Assembly: GCA_029216955.1 (NCBI GenBank) | Contig: JANAVB010005597.1 | Location: forward strand, 42,207,311-42,271,310 | DNA: 64,000 nt | Direction of reading: 5' to 3' | Origin: Iris pallida | Taxonomy: Eukaryota; Streptophyta; Magnoliopsida; Asparagales; Iridaceae | In this document: positions 47,134-57,280 of the stretch, piece after piece | Numbering within the stretch: position 1 is the first letter of the stretch | Layout of the letters: every line of letters starts with the position of its first letter | The notes under the pieces: generated by a model | The model's input: the letters and a program-made list of their open reading frames with translations, nothing else | Database searches by the model: none | What the model was told of the DNA's origin: nothing | Translations under genes and position numbers: made by a program

Positions 47134-49197
47134 GTGGATTGTCTGGTTGATAGTGGAACAATTCATACTATCTTGAGAGATAAATCATACTTTATCTCCT
47201 ATACGCCTAAAGTAACCTCAGTGACAACCATTTCGGGACCCTCAACCCTTGTTCAAGGTTTTGGCAAAGCCCGTTTTTCGTTGTCCAATGGTACTCCCGT
47301 TGAAGTATCAGAGGCCTTATATTCTCCAAGGTCCAGTCGTACCTTATTGAGTTTTAAGGATATTCGAGAAAACGGATTTCATGTCGAAACTGCTCGAGAA
47401 CATGGCTTCGAGTATCTTTTCATTACCTCCACTCAGTACGGCCAAAAGCGTATCTTGGAGAAGTTGAAATGTCTTTCAAGTGGTTTGTATCTCACTACGA
47501 TACAACACATCGAGAGTAATCTCATCATTCGCCGAGCGCCAGTTGATGAGAGGACTTTTATGCTATGGCATGACCGGCTGGGTCATCCGGGTCAAAATAC
47601 GATGCTTCGCACTATGAATGCATCACATGGGCATCCTCTTGGAGGAAAGAATTTTGTTATAAATCCGAAAAGCCTATGCCAAGCTTGCTCGATTGGGAAG
47701 ACGAATCTCAAGCCACTCTATGTGAAACCTACGAGATTGGTTTCACAATTCCTTGAGAGAATTCATGGAGATATTTGTGGACCAATCCAACCAACATGCG
47801 GACCATTTAAATACTTCATGGTTTTGGTTGATGCATCGACTAGATGGTCACACGTAGTGTTGTTGTCCACCCGAAATACAGCGTTTCCTAAACTCCTCGC
47901 CCAGATCATTAAGTTAAGGGCTCACCATCCGGATTATCCGATAAAGTCTATTAGACTTGATAATGCCGCTGAGTTTACATCGAAGACTTTCGATGACTAT
48001 TGCATGACTTTGGGAATAAATCTTGAACATCCTGTTGCGTATATTCATACCCAAAATGGCCTAGTGGAAGCTTTTATAAAGCGACTGCAAGTGATAGCGA
48101 GGACCTTGGTTATGCGCACCAAACTCCCACTATCTGCATGGGGCTACACAATTTTGCACGCTGCAAATTTGGTCCGTCTGAGGCCCATGGCCACCCAACC
48201 ACTTTCCGCGTACCAGCTGGTTACTGGATGTGAGCCTGATATCTCACATTTATGCGTGTTTGGGTGCCTAGTCAATGTTCCAATTGAGACGATAAGGCGT
48301 TCAAAATTTGGACCTCAGAAGCGACGGGGAATATATATCGGTTATAACTCCCCGTCCATCATTCGCTATTTAGAGCCCTTGACAGGCGATCTCTTTACCG
48401 CGAGACACGCGGATTGTGACTTTGATGAGGCAATCTTCCCGTCGTTAGGGGGAGAAATGCACGCTAACGTTGATGAGGAACGACGTGAATTAGCGTGGCA
48501 TGTGCCCGCTTTTGCTCATCATGATCCCCCCTCTGCACATAGTGATAAGGAAGTGCAGAGGATTCTAGGTCTGCAAGATATTGTAAATCAAATGCCAGAT
48601 GCATTTAGCGACCTAGCAAAAGTCACGAGATCAATTATACCTGCTGCAAATGTGCCTGCAAGGATGGACGTCCCTGAGAGACGCCATGTTCCTGTGAAAC
48701 ATGTTGCTCCGGTCGAACCCGCCGAACAAAGGACGCTGCCATCGGCCGTCCAGTCCACCGCTATTCCCAAGAAGAAGGGAAGACCGGTTGGTTCCAAAGA
48801 TATTCTGCCCCGGAAGCGGAGAAATCTTGTTAAAAGCGTTTTGCCACATGAGATCATTAAGGATCACGGCGATGTATTAGAAGAGCGCGTTCCAGATGAA
48901 ACGCCTATTCCTAATCATGCCGATAACCTCGAAATATCCGTCGAGTATGCTAGCTTAGACGATATTTTGAAGCGAAACGAAACTGTCATCGATGATGTGT
49001 TCATATACTCAGTGGCCACTGACATTATGAACAATGATGACATGGAACCTCGTAGTGTTGCCGAGTGTCAACGACGAACGGACTGGTCACAATGGAAACA
49101 AGCAATCCAGGCTGAACTAGACTCCTTAGCGAAAAGAAGTGTGTTTGGACCCGTTGCTCCAACACCACCCAATGTTAAACCAGTTGGTCACAAATAG
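47134..49197 (+). CDS. Ty1/copia protease and integrase (687 codons, one stop before RT)
   Basis: The start of the protease shows CLVDSGTIHTIL with the catalytic DSG (about residues 3-7). The gag-pre-integrase zinc finger follows (WHDRLGHPGQNTML to CQACSIGK, residues about 144-190). The integrase core has GDICGPI, then SIRLDNAAEF and NGLVEAFIKRL, giving the DDE triad, and the C-terminal GCLVNVP and GPQKRRGIYIGY blocks. It lacks its own strong start because normally it is part of Gag-Pol; the first Met is the one listed. The frame ends at TAG 49195-49197, where relatives have Trp in GHKWVFLRK, so this is one nonsense change in an otherwise open pol. The 157 bp between gag and this frame end in TTTTTTTTACTTATAG and may hide an intron or readthrough site. 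Confidence 0.92.
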   Translation: MDCLVDSGTIHTILRDKSYFISYTPKVTSVTTISGPSTLVQGFGKARFSLSNGTPVEVSEALYSPRSSRTLLSFKDIRENGFHVETAREHGFEYLFITSTQYGQKRILEKLKCLSSGLYLTTIQHIESNLIIRRAPVDERTFMLWHDRLGHPGQNTMLRTMNASHGHPLGGKNFVINPKSLCQACSIGKTNLKPLYVKPTRLVSQFLERIHGDICGPIQPTCGPFKYFMVLVDASTRWSHVVLLSTRNTAFPKLLAQIIKLRAHHPDYPIKSIRLDNAAEFTSKTFDDYCMTLGINLEHPVAYIHTQNGLVEAFIKRLQVIARTLVMRTKLPLSAWGYTILHAANLVRLRPMATQPLSAYQLVTGCEPDISHLCVFGCLVNVPIETIRRSKFGPQKRRGIYIGYNSPSIIRYLEPLTGDLFTARHADCDFDEAIFPSLGGEMHANVDEERRELAWHVPAFAHHDPPSAHSDKEVQRILGLQDIVNQMPDAFSDLAKVTRSIIPAANVPARMDVPERRHVPVKHVAPVEPAEQRTLPSAVQSTAIPKKKGRPVGSKDILPRKRRNLVKSVLPHEIIKDHGDVLEERVPDETPIPNHADNLEISVEYASLDDILKRNETVIDDVFIYSVATDIMNNDDMEPRSVAECQRRTDWSQWKQAIQAELDSLAKRSVFGPVAPTPPNVKPVGHK

Positions 49198-50691
49198 GTT
49201 TTCCTAAGGAAGCGTAATGAGAGAAATGAGATTGTGCGATACAAGGCTCGTCTTGTGGCGCAAGGCTTCTCACAACGCCCTGGAATTGATTACGAGGAGA
49301 CGTATTCTCCCGTAATGGACATCATAACGTTCCGCTACTTAATCAGTTTAGTAGTTTCCGAAAAACTGAATATGCAGCTCATGGATGTGGTCACAGCCTA
49401 TCTCTACGGGGACCTAGACACAGAGATATATATGAAAGTCCCTGAAGGACTAAAGATACCTGAATCAAGTAGTTCCCGACCACGGAACGCATTCTCGATT
49501 AGACTGAGACGTTCGCTATATGGATTGAAACAATCCGGGCGAATGTGGTATAACCGCCTAAGCGAATACTTGATCGGTTTGGGATACGTTAATAACGAAC
49601 TTTGCCCATGCGTGTTCATAAAGAAATCCACTTCAGGATACGCAATCATCGCGGTCTATGTAGATGACATGAATCTCATAGGAACCGAAAAAGACTTGTC
49701 AGAAACTACTGATATCCTGAAGAGGGAATTCGAGATGAAGGATCTTGGGAAGACACGGTTTTGCCTCGGCCTGCAGATCGAGCACCGTAAAGATGGAATT
49801 CTTGTCCATCAAGCGAACTACACCCAAAAGGTGTTGAGACGCTTTAGTCATTTTGACGTTAAGCCGTCCACTACTCCCATGGTCGTCCGCTCTCTAGACA
49901 TTACTAAGAACCCATTTCGTCCAAAGGACGACGACGAAGAGATATTGAGTCCTGAGTGCTCTTATATAGGTGCAATAGGCGCTTTATTGTACTTGGCCCA
50001 ATGTACTAGACCGGACATCTCGTTTGCTGTGAATTGTCTAGCTCGACACAGCACCGCGCCAACACGCCGCCATTGGAATGGCATAAAAGACATTTTCTGC
50101 TACCTTAAGGGTACTACGGACTTGGGCTTGTTCTATCCCTACGCGATTTTGAGTGAGTCCAACGCTCTTGGCACTCGAAGCAACGCGACCCTTGTTGGCT
50201 ACGCCGATGCGGGATACTTATCTGATCCGCACAAGGGGCGTTCCCAATCTGGTTATGTCTTTACCATTGGGAACACGGCAATTTCTTGGAGGTCTCGCAA
50301 ACAGACCTTAGTGGCTACTTCAACGAACCACTCTGAGCTACTCGCGCTTTATGAGGCGACTAGAGAGTGTGTATGGCTTCGAGCTGTTATTGGCCATATT
50401 CGAAGTACATGTGATCTTCCATATGACCCAGATGAACCTGTTGTCATCTATGAGGACAATACCGCTGTTATTGATCAAGCGAAACATGGTTACATCAAAG
50501 GGGATGCTACCAAGCACATATCGCCCAAGTTGTTCTTTACACATGAACAACAAGCACTTCAAAAGATTGAAGTGCAACACATTGGATCGGAGAATAACCG
50601 TGCAGACTTGTTCACCAAGTCACTGCCAAAACACTCGTTCCAGAAACATGTTAGAGCGATTGGACTTAGGAAGCTTTCAGAGCTAGCCTAA
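49198..50691 (+). CDS. Ty1/copia reverse transcriptase and RNase H (485 codons from first Met)
   Basis: It continues the previous frame after one stop. RT blocks are YKARLVAQGFSQRPGIDYEE, LMDVVTAYLYGDLDTEIYM, SLYGLKQSGRMWYNRLSEYL and VYVDDMNLIG with the YVDD catalytic pair (about 49654). RNase H has GYADAGYLSDPHKGRSQSGY, then TSTNHSELLALYEATRE, VIYEDNTAVIDQAKH and ENNRADLFTKSLP, keeping the D-E-D-D residues. It ends GLRKLSELA at TAA 50689-50691. The internal Met at 49234 is not a natural start. The reading frame shows no other break, which argues for a relatively young copy. Confidence 0.93.
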   Translation, partial: VFLRKRNERNEIVRYKARLVAQGFSQRPGIDYEETYSPVMDIITFRYLISLVVSEKLNMQLMDVVTAYLYGDLDTEIYMKVPEGLKIPESSSSRPRNAFSIRLRRSLYGLKQSGRMWYNRLSEYLIGLGYVNNELCPCVFIKKSTSGYAIIAVYVDDMNLIGTEKDLSETTDILKREFEMKDLGKTRFCLGLQIEHRKDGILVHQANYTQKVLRRFSHFDVKPSTTPMVVRSLDITKNPFRPKDDDEEILSPECSYIGAIGALLYLAQCTRPDISFAVNCLARHSTAPTRRHWNGIKDIFCYLKGTTDLGLFYPYAILSESNALGTRSNATLVGYADAGYLSDPHKGRSQSGYVFTIGNTAISWRSRKQTLVATSTNHSELLALYEATRECVWLRAVIGHIRSTCDLPYDPDEPVVIYEDNTAVIDQAKHGYIKGDATKHISPKLFFTHEQQALQKIEVQHIGSENNRADLFTKSLPKHSFQKHVRAIGLRKLSELA

Positions 50692-51245
50692 GTGAAACAT
50701 GTTTCCCGCACCCTGTTGTGTGCATGTGAGGGGGAGCGCCCCAACGAGCGCCCCCAAATGCCCTGTTGTGCGTATATCCCGCGCCCTGTCGAGTGCGAGT
50801 GAAAAGGGGAGCATCCTGATGTATGCTTGTGTACTCTTTTTCCCTTAGACCAAGTTTTTTCCCATTGGGTTTTCCTTGGCAAGGTTTTTAACGAGACACA
50901 TTTCAAATCTCTTATTCACTAAGGACTATTGTGATCAGGGGGAGTATCCAGTGTATACCTCTAAACCATCGTGTACTCTTTTGTCCTTCGATCAGCGGTT
51001 TTTTCCACTGGGTTTTCCCTGACAAGGTTTTGACGAGGCACCTTTGCAATGGTTAAGTTTACCCCATCACACTGACCTGTGTGTACTCTTTTGTCCTTCG
51101 ACCAAAGTTTTTTTCCCACTGGGTTTTCTTTGGCAAAGTTTTAACGAGGCACAAGTAGGTGGTCATTTTTGAATCTGCAAGCTACAGACCGACAAAGAAG
51201 CTCAGAGGTGTTTACAAGCAGAGTTTGTGAAGAGCCAAGGGGGAG
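50692..51245 (+). other. Copia 3' untranslated region with three tandem modules and polypurine tract
   Basis: Three modules of about 72 bp, at about 50829-50902, 50969-51041 and 51080-51152. Each runs TGTACTCTTTT, then TCCTTCGAYCA, a T-run, CACTGGGTTTTC and AACGAGGCAC. Short spacers containing GGGGGAGTATCC separate them. Immediately before the LTR, GCCAAGGGGGAG is the polypurine tract. Confidence 0.88.
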
Positions 51246-51559
51246 TGTTGTAATTCATCATCATGGTGACTCTTCACCTTCGTAACTCCCAAGTGACTTC
51301 ATCATCATGGTGACTCTTCACCTTTGTAACTCCCAAGTGACTTTTCACTTTGTAACTCCCAACCTCTCTCTTCCTATATAAAGAGAGGTTGGGATGGCTT
51401 GTAAAAAGATATTGACATATATTGATATAAAGAGAGGTTGAGCTAATTGTCCACAACAGTGCAAAATTATTGCTTACAACAACAACACTCTTATTCTTGG
51501 GCTACGCCTCTTTGTACTGATTCCTAAACCCCTTCCTTTATGAAATTAGAACAAAAACA
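51246..51559 (+). repeat. Copia 3' LTR
   Basis: It begins TGTTGTAATTCATCATC right after the polypurine tract. It has a 44-bp internal direct repeat (ATCATCATGGTGACTCTTCA at about 51257 and 51301), a TATA box CCTATATAAAGAG near 51374, and ends probably at ACAAAAACA (51559). The right edge is inferred; no matching 5' LTR or target duplication was found. Confidence 0.7.
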
Positions 51560-54238
51560 TTAGCAGGAAAATAAAAAAAAGAGATCGAATCGAGAGCGGA
51601 CAAGTGCGTACATGAAAACGGTCTCGTAGGCGAAGCAAACGTGGAGAGAGTCACGGTCGACATTGCTGAAGACAATAACAGTCCAGATCCCTAGCCGATC
51701 GCCGTTTTGCATGATCCATGCTCCCCATCTCCGACGAGACGAAGCAGAAGAAGTGGTGGCAGAGGAAGGAGAAGAGAACTGCTAGAAGGAGAATACATGA
51801 TGGATGTTGCCAGAACAGAGTAAACATGCCAAGTAAAACCACGCCAACTAAAACCAACAACACGAAGTAATCATAGAACAGAGTAAACATGGGAACCATT
51901 GAACTAAGAAGCAGAGACAATTCTGAAGTAGTTGCATATAAGGGTGAAAGCTAAAAAAATTATCTAAAATTTGCATGAGAAAGTCCATAAGTTCGATTAG
52001 CATATAGAGCATCGCAGAGGAGTATATTGAGTAATATTTCAAAAAGCAATATTTGGCGTTCCCGAATGGAAATATTCTACGATTCATGATTAAATGAATG
52101 GAGATGATCCAAGGTATAGTTCTGCAAAATATGTTAACATTTCATAATTTATGATAAGCTAAAAATTTCAAAATTTGTAAAACTGGTAGCAGATGAAGCA
52201 ATATTTAACAAAGCTTTTGCCGGTGTTATTTTTATATTCATAAAGCTCCTTGTTCCCTTTGTTGAGCTCTTGTCAAACACATCATCATTTATCATGTTTA
52301 AGTAAGTTTTCTCCAGGTTTCACCCGGAAAGTATCAATAATGTGAATTCACTTGTACAACATATTCCAATATGGCTGAAATGAAGTGACACGTAAAATTA
52401 AAAGAAAATACAATGCCTCCTCCAAAGTCTTTGAAAGTGTGTGAGAGTGAGCATTCAAATATGAATCCAATCATAATTATAAACTTGAACGAATCCAATC
52501 ATAATTATGAATAAATCGGACATGTCGAACACTATTTTAGACATTGGTTTTAATGTCAAACTTCCATGTATATTGAAGCATGGTACATACTATATGTTAT
52601 CGAATTTAATAACTTACAATGCAATTTCGTTACTGCAACATGTTAGTCCATAATATAGTTGAACACGCAGTCGAAAGATAACTTTTTTATTTAGCACTCA
52701 GAATGAGCATGCATTAGGCTCCATTGTTTTCGTGTAAGTTTTCGTATACATACACAAGTCTCCATGGCATGTACCTGTGACTGTGAGACTGATGAAACAT
52801 TCAAAGCCAGCCCAAACAAATATGACTGTCTGACCAAGTGCATGCACGAGTCTACATGGCATGTACATGTGACTGTGAGAACTACAACAAATATATATAC
52901 TTGCAAGCACAGTCCCTCGACACTGTGAGCTACTTTTAAGGCATGTTAGATAAATAGACAATCTACGTAGTTTGAGAGACCGACAAAAGAAGCATAATTT
53001 AAAGAGATAAAGATGCTCGCACACACACAGGGGCACACACGGACACAAACAGTGAGAGAGTAGGTAAGGGATACACAACGATAGTATCTTGCCATGTTTA
53101 GAAATGAATGCCATGTAAGGGATACACAACAGCTGTAATTTACCTACATACTTTGGGAGATCCTTCTAATAAAAGCAACCACTTAGGTTTCAGATCTCCG
53201 CTACATCAAATAAAAATTAGATATTATTTAAATAGCAATTAAACTAGAAGGACTGGCGATTGTTTTAGGACTAATGGTTGGCCATGATTTAATTAAAATT
53301 AGTGCGATCGGACAAAATAATTTAATTAAAATATTTTAAACAAAGGTGTAAAAAATTAGCCAATACCCACAAATCAGCCATAAGATAATTAATGTTGTTA
53401 ATTATTAAGAAATATGAACATATAAGGTCACTTGGGACATCTACATATTTGTTTCATTAAGAAGGTACTGCATAGTCCATAAAACAAAGTCATTATAATA
53501 AGCAATTAGAAATAGATAAATCCTCAAAATGTATTGTCTTGGTCTTGAATTAGTACCATCCAGTAACATGGCATGAACATAATACAAAATTATATTACAT
53601 GGCATGAAATACTCATTTTCCAATCAAGTGCGAGTGTCTACCTAAGTTGGATATATCATAATACAAAATTGTATTTCCAATCATTCTATCTCACAAAAAA
53701 AAACCTTAAACTGAATTGTCAACTCATCACATGGCATGAAATACTCATTTCTTCTTGCAGAAGAACAACATAATTGATTTTTTAATTTAATAAAGAATTA
53801 AAGATGCAATGACAAATCAAGAAGGTTCATATATGAAACATCACATACAATTAAAAACTGTTATTCTCATATCTAAGTTTGGGTGCAAGCTTATATCCTG
53901 ATATCAGGACAGACACAACGGTGTACGTTTATGCAAAAAATGCCAATATGCAAATGGAATATGAGCTCGAATCCCTGAATAGGTTGTTTGCTCCCTTTTG
54001 CATGTTGTTGGCGATCAGTATTACTATTAATTATGATGCAAAAATAAGCAAGTATGCAACGTAATAACCTATGACACATCACAGATTAAAGTACTTCATT
54101 CGGATTAGGCTTTAGGATTTATCTCAAGCAGAGACACAATCCAAAAAATAGAGGGGGTCGAAGACAAGAGAATCCTCTACAGAGGCAAAATGTCATGGAT
54201 GCAGTAGTACTGCATACAGAAACATACAATCATCAAAA
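51560..54238. other. CACTA interior right of the copia, mostly non-coding
   Basis: Minus-strand 51750-51620 reads GDRLGIWTVIVFSNVDRDSL followed by a GT-bearing edge, and could be a first exon of the captured gene at 42490-45107. The rest is AT-rich. There is a pair of near repeats at 52764 and 52850 (CATGGCATGTACMTGTGACT) and another at 53571 and 53730 (CATGGCATGAAATACTCATT). No transposase is recognised. Confidence 0.45.
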
Positions 54239-54430
54239 CTCCCCTACAGATCATTCTTCCTCATAGTCCTCTCCATTCTTTTCACCCTCTCCATTGCAAC
54301 AGACACCATAACCCAAATCCAACCCATCGTCAATAACGAGACCCTCGTCTTGTCTGATTAAAATACTGTGTTAGGCTTCTTCAGTCCTTTCGCTATCAGC
54401 AGACGATACATTGGCATATGGTGACCAACC
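54239..54430 (+). pseudogene. Captured N-terminus of an S-receptor-like (G-type lectin) kinase
   Basis: One frame reads a signal-peptide-like RSFFLIVLSILFTLSIA. The opening of the bulb-type lectin domain follows: DTITQIQPIVNNETLVLSD, a stop, NTVLGFFSPFAISRRYIGIW, then a stop. This is the characteristic start of S-locus-type receptor kinases, which sit in the plasma membrane. Homology ends near 54430 and no kinase part is present. Two in-frame stops replace residues. A gene fragment carried by a CACTA is a known form of transduplication. Confidence 0.8.
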
Positions 54431-55137
54431 CAGTTATCGACTCGACCAGACAACGATCAGAAGTCGACGGTCATATAGTCGATAAAGAATATAACATTGC
54501 AAAGTCAAGATCCAAGAACCTTACAATATTCGTTCTAAAAAGCCCTAAAATCAACAACTAAAATCCAATTAAACATATAATATATAAAACAATTATACAA
54601 TGAATAAAAGTTGAATTTCTCAATAAAAAACCCTAAAATAAAAAAAGCCCTAAAATCAAATAGAAAGTTGAGGAAGGTACCTGTTGGGAGGGTTGTCGAT
54701 GTCCTAAAATCAGCAAAACCCTAACATTTTGACATTGTGAGAGAGAAGGAGAGCGAAGAAGACTCTCTAACTGAAATAGAAGAACTTATCGAGGTTGAGA
54801 GGGAAAGGAGAGAAGAAGACTATTTGCCACTTCGTTGGTGATAGAGGAGTGCCTCAAAACGTGGTCAACGCCTTCTACAAAATCAAGCTCGAGAGAGGAA
54901 ATGGAGAGCAAAAATAGAGGGAATTGTGAAAAAGAAGCTGGAAATTGGAAACATTTTATTTTCCAATGCTTTGATCCATATGAGTCCTATTTTTTTAAAT
55001 GTTAGATTTATCACAGTTTTTACTGTCACAAACTTAAAGAAATAAAAATAAAAACATGAATAAGAATTTTAATAACAGTTTTTAATTGTTGTAATGGTAA
55101 TAACCATCACAATATAGTCACGGTAACAACAGTTAGT

Positions 55138-55222
55138 AATTATAAACATAATATGTTTATAAACATAATATGTTAGTAATTATAAACATAATATGTTACA
55201 AATTAAGTGTTTTGGTGTAGTG
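55138..55222. repeat. Triplicated TTATAAACATAATATGTT and a second CACTA-like end
   Basis: The 19-base phrase AATTATAAACATAATATGT and its overlap TTTATAAACATAATATGTT occur three times at 55138-55197. The sequence ending GTGTTTTGGTGTAGTG at 55222 is the inverse of CACTACACCAAAA, a common plant CACTA or CACTA-MITE terminus. I could not find its partner end. Confidence 0.45.
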
Positions 55223-55369
55223 AATACTTTTATGTGGCATAATTTTTTTGTTAACTGAAAAAAAAAACAAATCGGTACCATATAGTATGTCAATTTTTTA
55301 ATCAATATCTTATGACACACAGCATGTCTTCTTCATTATTTAAATTAAATATGACTTCTTAATATCATA

Positions 55370-55600
55370 GTGTCATTGTTAGTCCCATTTATTTTTCACA
55401 CACAAAAGATGACATCCACAATTGTTTTCATGATCCTTATTTTTTTACTCGTCATCTTATAGTACTTATAACAACATTAATTTTTTTAATGTCATTGATA
55501 AAGTTATTAATGACGATCATCTAAAGAGCCGACATTAAATATATCATTAATGATATTTTTGGATGAGTGTCATCTATAAAGTGTCATTGTTAACGATTTT
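55370..55600. repeat. Right subterminal repeats of the CACTA
   Basis: AAAAGATGACATCC, CTCGTCATCTTATAG and GTGTCATCTATAAAGTGTCA mirror the left subterminal block, but with fewer and more diverged units. Confidence 0.75.
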
Positions 55601-55610
55601 TGTAGCAGTG

Positions 55611-56560
55611 ATTGCACCGAAATTGACCATCTCCTGAATTTTATCCTTGAGCACAAACATGTTCGAGTTGGATGTCCAATAAATTTGTGGTAAACACAAT
55701 ATTTAGGATTGTCTGTCTTACCAACTTCTTATGGCCATTTTGGTTATGGCAATTGAAGTTTATTGCTCTTGAAGAGACAATCAAATATACTCATGATATT
55801 ATCTTCATCAAAAGAGTAATCTTCTTTTTGACGTGATGCCCGTTGTGCTGGTGCTGTTGGAGTAGATGCTGGCTGACTTACATTGATTGTTAGAGCTTCT
55901 TTACCTTTAAGATTAATAGTCAAAGTCTCCTTATTATTGTGATTGTTCTGACGGCCACTATTATTTGGTGTAACGTGTTCATCTTTGTCAAGATTAGACA
56001 TTTGAATACCTAATTGCTTGAACTTGTCAGCGCTCACTTCTGCCTCTTTGGCGTTCACTATGAAGGAAGGCCAGTCCTGGAATTGTGTTGATCCCGTCCA
56101 TATGCTAATTATAGGCAACATGTTTCATTTGTAAGTATCTATAGTCAAAGCATCTGGAATTTTGAGGGGCATTTTGAGTGCTTTACCGCGAAATCGTTCA
56201 ATAAAACGTTCAGTAGTTTCATTATGTCGTTGTTTGATTTTGATGAGAGCATACGTAGTCATGTCGTCGGTTCCTTCATAAAATTGTTCCAAGAACATTT
56301 GTTTGAAGCCAGAGAAAAAGGTTATACAACCATCTGGTAAACTATGATACTAGTCATATGCTGCACCAGCTAAACAGCCGATAAATACTCTAGTAAGAAG
56401 AGCATCATTTGGTTGAAGTTGATCAGTCATTACTTCAAAGTGATTGAGGTATTGACTTGGAGACGTCCTGCCATCAAACAGCATAATAGTAGGAGGTTTG
56501 TATTTAGGAGAAAATTGGACTTCCTTCTATTTTATGGGATATGATTGCTTAATCCCAATC
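55611..56560 (-). pseudogene. Tat gag, capsid and following region
   Basis: Minus-strand frames show FDGRTSPSQYLNHFEVMTDQ (about 56480-56430) and VFIGCLAGAAYD-stop-YHSLPDG (about 56395-56330), the core of the Retrotrans_gag family with Trp changed to a stop. FERFRGKALKMPLKIPDA-like sequence near 56185 and the 125-codon frame 56121-55744 (MLPIISIWTGSTQFQDWPSF onward) follow. The last block, LCLPQIYWTSN-type near 55690, leads to VNFGAI at the CACTA junction. Reading resumes at 41507. Confidence 0.85.
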
Positions 56561-57069
56561 TTCTGCAAGCCGTCTTTCTGTTTGAAAGCTTCGAATTGAG
56601 TGCATAAAAGTTTTACGGCCTCATTGGTATCTCCCGTTGATTGTGGAGGAGTGGATTGATTTGATATATTAGAAGGGGGTACTGCATGATAAGTACCACC
56701 TCCGACACCAGATTGACTTGGAATAGCCTGCGTAAGAATGGAAGCGGTGTGAGGAGATTGTACCCCCAGATTGATGGGACTCTGGGGTCACCAATCAAGA
56801 GACTGTCTGGATAAGAAGATCCCTTGAAGATGGTTGGTCGGTTCTTTGGTTGATAGGTGGATGAGGGTGGTCGACTCTTCGTGGATGGAGATCGCTGCTC
56901 CTTTGAAGATTGTCGATTGTTCCCTCTTTCTTTTTCTCCTCTCTTTTGGTGGAGTAAGAATGCCTTCTATTTGTAGAAAATCGAGCACATATGCGATGTG
57001 CATTAGGGTTCCTGAGATATGAAAGAATATGTCGTTATTGTACGGTACGGGCTTCTGCGGCGCTAACAC
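56561..57069 (-). pseudogene. Tat gag N-terminal region
   Basis: The frame 57069-56788 opens MLAPQKPVPYNNDIFFHISG and has a basic PPKERRKRKREQ patch. Later frames are Gln/Ser/Pro-rich and then read EAVKLLCTQFEAFKQKDGLQ near 56590, joining the capsid part. The true start codon is uncertain. Confidence 0.55.
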
Positions 57070-57280
57070 GTGGCGGACATCGAAATTCCTCTCAAACGAG
57101 ATCTCTGGTGGTTATAAACATAACCGAAGGAGGTGACATGTGGCACATGCCGATTTGCTTGCTCGGATACAGCCGAGTAAATCTTAGGATTTCATCATAG
57201 ATTTGGAGTCTAATTGATCCTCGTCTAAGATTTAAATCAATCGAAAATGATATCAATCATGATTTTATCCCAATATTCTC
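57070..57280 (-). other. Probable Tat 5' leader, non-coding
   Basis: It lies between the gag start and an LTR-like block. I found no convincing primer-binding site or ORF. Confidence 0.35.

Larger units (their letters stand above)
41511..55610. mobile_element. CACTA (En/Spm-type) DNA transposon, 14.1 kb, with a nested copia element
   Basis: The left end is CACTACTACAAAAA and the right end is the inverted TTTTTGTAGCAGTG; 19 of the first 22 terminal bases match. The 3-bp target duplication ATT (41508-41510 and 55611-55613) is perfect and typical of the superfamily. Both ends carry subterminal GTCATCTTT/AAAGATGAC repeats. No CACTA transposase is recognisable, so it is non-autonomous or its genes are destroyed. 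It carries gene-like fragments (42490-45107, 51650-51750, 54239-54430) and a copia element (about 45.2-51.56 kb). Without the copia it would be about 7.7 kb. Confidence 0.93.
29402..57280 (-). mobile_element. Tat-lineage Ty3/gypsy retrotransposon, twice interrupted
   Basis: Reading right to left, it has gag (57069 to 40431, split by the CACTA), protease, G-patch-like linker, RT, RNase H, archaeal-type RNase H and integrase (to 34583, split by a solo LTR). Then come spaced repeats, opposite-strand ORFs, the polypurine tract and the 3' LTR (29402-30419). A second RNase H and an opposite-strand ORF between pol and the 3' LTR are known marks of the Tat clade (Retand, Grande, RIRE2 and relatives). 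Without the two insertions it would be about 13 kb. Many stops and shifts make it dead. The 5' LTR is not securely identified. Confidence 0.85.

Noticed and set aside
52698..53129. 143-codon Cys-rich minus-strand ORF
   Set aside because: It covers two copies of a short direct repeat in non-coding CACTA interior and shows no signal peptide pattern or known cysteine spacing.
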